Assembly: GCF_004016445.2 (NCBI RefSeq) | Contig: NZ_SADT02000004.1 | Location: forward strand, 248,001-312,000 | Direction: 5' to 3' | DNA length: 64,000 nt | DNA from: Mesorhizobium sp. M2E.F.Ca.ET.219.01.1.1 | GTDB lineage: Bacteria; Pseudomonadota; Alphaproteobacteria; Rhizobiales; Rhizobiaceae | Shown here: positions 60,185 to 64,000 of the stretch, in pieces | How positions within the stretch are numbered: position 1 is the first letter of the stretch | Layout of the letters: every line of letters begins with the position of its first letter | Notes under the pieces: model-generated | What the model was told of the DNA's origin: nothing | The model's input: only the letters and a program-made list of their open reading frames with translations | Databases searched by the model: none | Program-made: the position numbers and the translations under genes

Positions 60185-61465
60185 ATGACCCGTACGCCCG
60201 GTTTCAACACCTTGGCCGTTCATGCCGGCGCCAAGCCCGATCCGGCCACTGGCGCTCGCGCCACGCCGATCTACCAGACCACCTCCTTCGTCTTCGACGA
60301 TGCCGACCACGCCGCTTCGCTGTTCGGGCTGAAGGCCTTCGGCAACATTTACACCCGCATCATGAACCCGACGCAGGCGGTGCTCGAGGAGCGCGTCGCA
60401 GCGCTTGAAGGCGGCACCGCCGCGCTTGCCGTCGCCTCGGGTCATGCCGCGCAGGTCATCGTCTTCCACAATCTGATGCAGCCCGGCGACAATTTCATTG
60501 CCGCCAACAAGCTATACGGCGGTTCGATCAACCAGTTCGGCCACGCCTTCAAGAATTATGGCTGGGAGGTGCGCTGGGCCGACGTCAACGACCTCTCGAC
60601 CTTCGAGAGCCAGATCGACGACAAGACCAAGGCGATCTTCATCGAAAGCCTCGCCAACCCCGGCGGCGTCTTCGTCGACATCGAGAAGATCGGCGACATC
60701 GCCCGCAGGCATGGCCTGCCCCTGATCGTCGACAACACGCTGGCTTCGCCCTATCTGGTGCGGCCCATCGAGCACGGCGCCGACATCGTCGTCCATTCGC
60801 TGACAAAATTTATCGGCGGACACGGCAATTCGATCGGCGGCGTTATCGTCGACGGCGGCACGTTCGACTGGTCGAAGTCGGGCAAGTATCCGATGCTGTC
60901 GGAGCCGCGGCCTGAATATGGCGGCCTGGTGCTGCACGAGACCTTCGGCAACTTCGCTTTTGCCATCGCCGCGCGCGTGCTCGGCCTGCGCGACCTTGGC
61001 CCGGCGATCTCGCCCTTCAACGCCTTCCTGATCCTGACCGGCCTGGAGACGCTGCCGCTCAGGATGCAGCGCCATTGCGACAACGCCGCGAGCGTTGCCG
61101 GCTGGCTCTCAAACCATCCCAAGGTTGCCTGGGTGAATTATCCAGGGTTGCCGAGCGACAAGAACAACGCGCTGCAGAAGAAGTATTCGCCGCAGGGCGC
61201 GGGCGCCGTGTTTACCTTCGGTCTCAAGGGCGGCTACGAGGCCGGCGTCAAATTCGTCGAGGCGCTGGAACTGTTCTCGCATCTGGCCAATGTCGGCGAC
61301 ACCAAGTCGCTGGTCATCCACCCGGCCTCGACCACGCACCGCCAGCTTTCCGACGAGCAAAAGGTCAAGGCCGGCGCCGGGCCGGATACGGTACGGTTGT
61401 CGATCGGCATCGAGGACGTCAACGACATCGTCGCCGATCTCGAACAGGCACTGAGCAAGGTCTGA
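60185..61465 (+). CDS. metY: O-acetylhomoserine sulfhydrylase / aminocarboxypropyltransferase
   Basis: 426 residues, PLP-dependent Cys/Met metabolism family. FNTLAVHAGAKPDPATGARATPIYQTTSFVFDD, the PLP lysine in SLTKFIGGHGNSIGG, and ALEGGTAALAVASGHAAQ. Makes homocysteine from O-acetylhomoserine and sulfide. Start ATG 60185 (MTRTPGF) follows AGGAGAGGG. The cupin gene begins 1 base after its stop, so they are cotranscribed. Confidence 0.95.
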   Translation: MTRTPGFNTLAVHAGAKPDPATGARATPIYQTTSFVFDDADHAASLFGLKAFGNIYTRIMNPTQAVLEERVAALEGGTAALAVASGHAAQVIVFHNLMQPGDNFIAANKLYGGSINQFGHAFKNYGWEVRWADVNDLSTFESQIDDKTKAIFIESLANPGGVFVDIEKIGDIARRHGLPLIVDNTLASPYLVRPIEHGADIVVHSLTKFIGGHGNSIGGVIVDGGTFDWSKSGKYPMLSEPRPEYGGLVLHETFGNFAFAIAARVLGLRDLGPAISPFNAFLILTGLETLPLRMQRHCDNAASVAGWLSNHPKVAWVNYPGLPSDKNNALQKKYSPQGAGAVFTFGLKGGYEAGVKFVEALELFSHLANVGDTKSLVIHPASTTHRQLSDEQKVKAGAGPDTVRLSIGIEDVNDIVADLEQALSKV

Positions 61466-61466
61466 C

Positions 61467-61811
61467 ATGTCGGCCTTTCTTGCGGTCGATATCGACAGCG
61501 TCGAACCGGAGGCTGGCGCGCCGGCCCCGGACCGGGTGATCTCCGGCGATCCGAAATTCCGCACCTGGAATGTCGAGGAGCGCGACGGCGGCCTCTATGC
61601 CGGCATATGGGAAGCGACGCCGGGCAAATGGCGCATCGTCTATGACGAATGGGAGTTCTGCCACATCCTGTCCGGCGTCTCGGTGATCGCCGAGGATGGC
61701 GGGGAGGCCCGCACCGTGCGGGCCGGCGACAGCTTCGTGCTGAGGCCTGGTTTCAAGGGCACCTGGGAAGTGCTCGAGACGACGCGCAAGGAATATGTGA
61801 TCAAGCTCTGA
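61467..61811 (+). CDS. Small cupin domain protein
   Basis: 114 residues. A single cupin like the (S)-ureidoglycine aminohydrolase C-domain group (DUF861): FRTWNVEERDGGLYAGIWEATPGKWRIVYDEWEFCHILSGVSVIAEDGGEARTVRAGDSFVLRPGFKGTWEVLET. Enzyme or sensor role unknown. Directly follows metY. Confidence 0.85.
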   Translation: MSAFLAVDIDSVEPEAGAPAPDRVISGDPKFRTWNVEERDGGLYAGIWEATPGKWRIVYDEWEFCHILSGVSVIAEDGGEARTVRAGDSFVLRPGFKGTWEVLETTRKEYVIKL

Positions 61812-61860
61812 GTAGGCCCCATCGCCTCGTCAAGGATGACGAAGCGGCGCAGGCCTAGGC

Positions 61861-63099
61861 TCAAAACGTGACGGCAACCCGTTCCAGTCCGTGGAAATGG
61901 TAAGTGTCGCGGAAGCGCGGCGCCTCCGCCAGGCGTAGATTCGGCAGCCGGTCGAACAGCGTTTTCAGCGACACCTGCAACTCCAGACGCGCCAGCGGCG
62001 CGCCGATGCAGAAATGGATGCCGGCGCCGAAGGAGACGTTCTTCTGGTCCATGCGGGCCGGATTGAAGGTATCGGGTTCGGCAAAAGCCAGGGGATCGTG
62101 ATTGGCCATGCCGAGCAGCAGCGCGACCATTTCGCCTGGCTTGACCGATATGCCTGGCGAAACTTCGATTTCCTCATAGGCATAGCGCAGGAACATGTGT
62201 AGCGGCGCGTCGAAGCGCAGGCATTCCTCGACTGCCGCGACGTTCTTTTCTGGCGTTTCAAAGAACCGGCGCGGATCGCCGCCCTGGGCCAGGATCGAAC
62301 GTACCGCATTGCCGGTTTGGTGCACTGTCGCTTCGTGGCCGGCATTGAGAAGCAGGATCGCCGAGGAAACCAGCTCGTCTTCCGACAGCTTCTGGCCGTG
62401 GTCCCGGGCCTCTATCAGCAGCGACAGCAGGTCGTCGCCAGGCTTCTTGCGCCGCTCGGCGACGAAGCCGCGCAGGAACGCGGCGAAATCGCGCGCGGCG
62501 CGGTTGGCGGTGTCCTCGGTTTCCCGCGTGCGGCCATGCATGTACATGGCGACCATTTGATGCGACCAGTCGAGCAGTTGCGGCCCCATCTCGACCGGCA
62601 CGCCGAGCATCTCGGCGATGATGGTGATCGGCAGGGGCGAGGCGTAGGCAGGCAGCAGGTCGACGCCGTTTGGCTCGAAGCGGTCGACCAGCTCGTTAGC
62701 CAATACCTCGATGCGTGGCCTGAGCCGCTCGACCTGGCGTGAGACGAAGGCGCGGTTGACCAGCGTCCGCAGCCGGGTGTGCACTGGCGGCTCGAGTTCC
62801 AGCATGGAATTGGCCTCGATCGCATCAAAGGCCACGAGGTGCGAGCGGTCGTCGCCAATGCCGCGGCTGTCGGGAATACCGGCCGGATTCTGGCGGCCGA
62901 AACGGCGGTCGCGCAGCAGCCGGTTGACGTCGTCGAAACCGCCAAAGCACCAGAAACCGTAGTCTTCCCAGAAGAAGGCGTTGGCAGTGCCGTGCAGGAA
63001 GGCATAGGCCTCGTAAGGGTTCTGCACGAAGGCCGGCTCGTGCGGATCGAGGCACAGGCGGCGACCGGACGGGTCGAAGGCGAGATAAGCTGGCGTCAT
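61861..63099 (-). CDS. Cytochrome P450
   Basis: 412 residues. Heme cysteine C364 in FGAGIHFCIGAPLARLEL; K-helix E-x-x-R in EECLRFDAPL followed by RYAYEE; I-helix LLNAGHEATVHQTGN, where the usual acid/Thr pair reads E-A-T. Bacterial class I type that needs separate ferredoxin/reductase, none of which is nearby. Substrate unknown. Confidence 0.95.
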   Translation of the reverse strand: MTPAYLAFDPSGRRLCLDPHEPAFVQNPYEAYAFLHGTANAFFWEDYGFWCFGGFDDVNRLLRDRRFGRQNPAGIPDSRGIGDDRSHLVAFDAIEANSMLELEPPVHTRLRTLVNRAFVSRQVERLRPRIEVLANELVDRFEPNGVDLLPAYASPLPITIIAEMLGVPVEMGPQLLDWSHQMVAMYMHGRTRETEDTANRAARDFAAFLRGFVAERRKKPGDDLLSLLIEARDHGQKLSEDELVSSAILLLNAGHEATVHQTGNAVRSILAQGGDPRRFFETPEKNVAAVEECLRFDAPLHMFLRYAYEEIEVSPGISVKPGEMVALLLGMANHDPLAFAEPDTFNPARMDQKNVSFGAGIHFCIGAPLARLELQVSLKTLFDRLPNLRLAEAPRFRDTYHFHGLERVAVTF

Positions 63100-63179
63100 G
63101 CTCGATCTTTAGCGCGCCTTGTCAGTCCGATGCCAGACAATGTCTGGGCGCCCGGGACGGAGAAGCGTTGAGCCAGCCG

Positions 63180-63908
63180 CTAATGTCCTGTCTTCAGGAT
63201 GCTCGCCACCTTGGCGGCAATTGCCGCATCGAGCGCCGGCCAGTTCGCCAGCAGCTCGCGCGGAAAACGGTAGGTGAGGCTGAGCTCGTCGCCGACCTGG
63301 ATGTCGCGCTCGCAAGGCGCCAGCGATTCTTCCGCGCTCGGCCCGCTGAGGCAGCGGGCCACGAACGGATCCTTGCCGGGGCGCTCGGCGACGGCCAGCA
63401 CCTCGTTGAGATAGCCTGATTTTTCGCTGAAAGCGTAAACCGTCGTGCCGCCCGGGCCGGGGGTGCCGGGCTTTTCGATCAGGGCGCTGTAGATCGGCGC
63501 GAAACGGCCGCTCATGTCGCGCGACATCATGCGCGGCTCGAACGACAGGAAGATGATCTTCCTGGTCGTCGTGTGGTTGAAGTCGTCGCGCGCGGCCGCG
63601 CTGTAGCCGTCCATCTCGGGATAGCGCAGATAGAGATCGAGCCGCGAGGCAATGCCGTCTCGCCTCGCCTGGTCGAAGCGGATGAAGTTTGCCGGCACGC
63701 TGATCAGATTATTGCCCATGACGATCCGGCGCACCGTCGTGTCATCGGTATAGCCGGCCATGGCGATCGACCGTCCAAGCCATTTGCCGCCGACGCTGAT
63801 GGCCACCGAAAGCAGCGCGAGAGCCGCGAAAATATAGAAGACCCGCCTCATCAGGGTTGAGTCGACGACTTCGAAGTCCGGGCTCTCGGCGACATTTGCC
63901 TGTCTCAT
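63180..63908 (-). CDS. Membrane-anchored hypothetical protein
   Basis: 242 residues, not recognised. One N-terminal membrane helix (VFYIFAALALLSVAISVGGKWL) and a C-terminal soluble, probably periplasmic part with FIRFDQARRDGIASRLDLYLRYPEMDGYS and VYAFSEKSGYLNEVLAVAERP. No catalytic motif seen. GGGGAA precedes ATG 63908; the frame is open upstream to 63983. Confidence 0.7.
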   Translation of the reverse strand: MRQANVAESPDFEVVDSTLMRRVFYIFAALALLSVAISVGGKWLGRSIAMAGYTDDTTVRRIVMGNNLISVPANFIRFDQARRDGIASRLDLYLRYPEMDGYSAAARDDFNHTTTRKIIFLSFEPRMMSRDMSGRFAPIYSALIEKPGTPGPGGTTVYAFSEKSGYLNEVLAVAERPGKDPFVARCLSGPSAEESLAPCERDIQVGDELSLTYRFPRELLANWPALDAAIAAKVASILKTGH

Positions 63909-64000
63909 TCGAATTCCCCGATCCGCCTGCCTGTCCTTCGGCGGCACAGCCCGCGCGGCATGGCTCTTGCAGCGCGTTGGCACGACTGTGCGTTTTCATG

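Overview
The window is one continuous piece of a high-GC alphaproteobacterial chromosome, most likely a rhizobium of the Mesorhizobium type. The grounds are family recognition and gene order only: yceD-plsX-fabH-ihfA-merR, a rhizobial exopolysaccharide locus, DUF930 and DUF2842 proteins, and RIME-like palindromes. No database search was possible. It holds about 60 protein genes, one tRNA-Pro(GGG), several hairpin terminators and two palindromic mobile repeats.

Layout. 1-1095: end of a glycine betaine/choline-type ABC transporter (ATPase, permease). 1102-1508: hicBA toxin-antitoxin pair. 1838-3979: K+-independent-type H+-pyrophosphatase with a strong terminator. 4075-5611: glycosyltransferase plus RmlC-like cupin. 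5744-10768: housekeeping block (bamE, cytochrome bc1 chaperone, yceD, plsX, fabH, ihfA, merR). 10863-14563: small membrane, ATP-grasp, His-rich, DUF5666-like, HTH and YbaK proteins.

14.8-29.1 kb looks like one catabolic island. It has a DRL/COG4091-type NAD(P) oxidoreductase, an acetoin/pyruvate-dehydrogenase-like E1alpha-E1beta-E2 set, a HAD sugar phosphatase, a complete sorbitol-type PTS (gutM, srlA, srlE, srlB) with its own HPr-EI fusion, and a SorC-family regulator. A 13-base motif, CAGATGTTCAATA, is identical upstream of the DRL operon and the HAD gene, and a shorter version precedes gutM. This supports one regulon. No sorbitol-6-phosphate dehydrogenase is present. I propose, as inference, that a polyol phosphate is oxidised or isomerised by the DRL-like enzyme to a methyl-ketol phosphate and cleaved by the E1/E2 complex. 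2-C-methylerythritol to MEP to DXP to acetyl-CoA plus glyceraldehyde-3-phosphate would fit exactly. A 128-bp palindromic element is inserted in frame in the linker of the E2 gene.

30.3-35.7 kb, next to tRNA-Pro, is a candidate RiPP-type modification locus: YcaO, TfuA, a gluzincin metallopeptidase, a 60-residue protein, and a 281-residue protein ending in six perfect GMSAR pentapeptides encoded by varied synonymous codons. I know of no described system with this composition. 35.9-37.7 kb encodes a class III cyclase-TPR protein.

37.7-47.9 kb is an exopolysaccharide locus: O-antigen-ligase-like protein, polyprenyl glycosylphosphotransferase, glycosyltransferase, Wza-like lipoprotein and a Wzc/ExoP-like protein whose C-terminal kinase domain has lost its P-loop lysine. 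An FKBP isomerase, a CelD/FemAB-like acetyltransferase and a polysaccharide deacetylase follow.

47.9-64 kb is mixed metabolism: DUF2842, ctaA, argC, speB, acyltransferase, GDPD, aldo-keto reductase, LysR, rplM-rpsI, thioesterase, enoyl-CoA hydratase, ATPase, CoA-binding protein, metY, cupin, cytochrome P450 and a membrane-anchored hypothetical protein.
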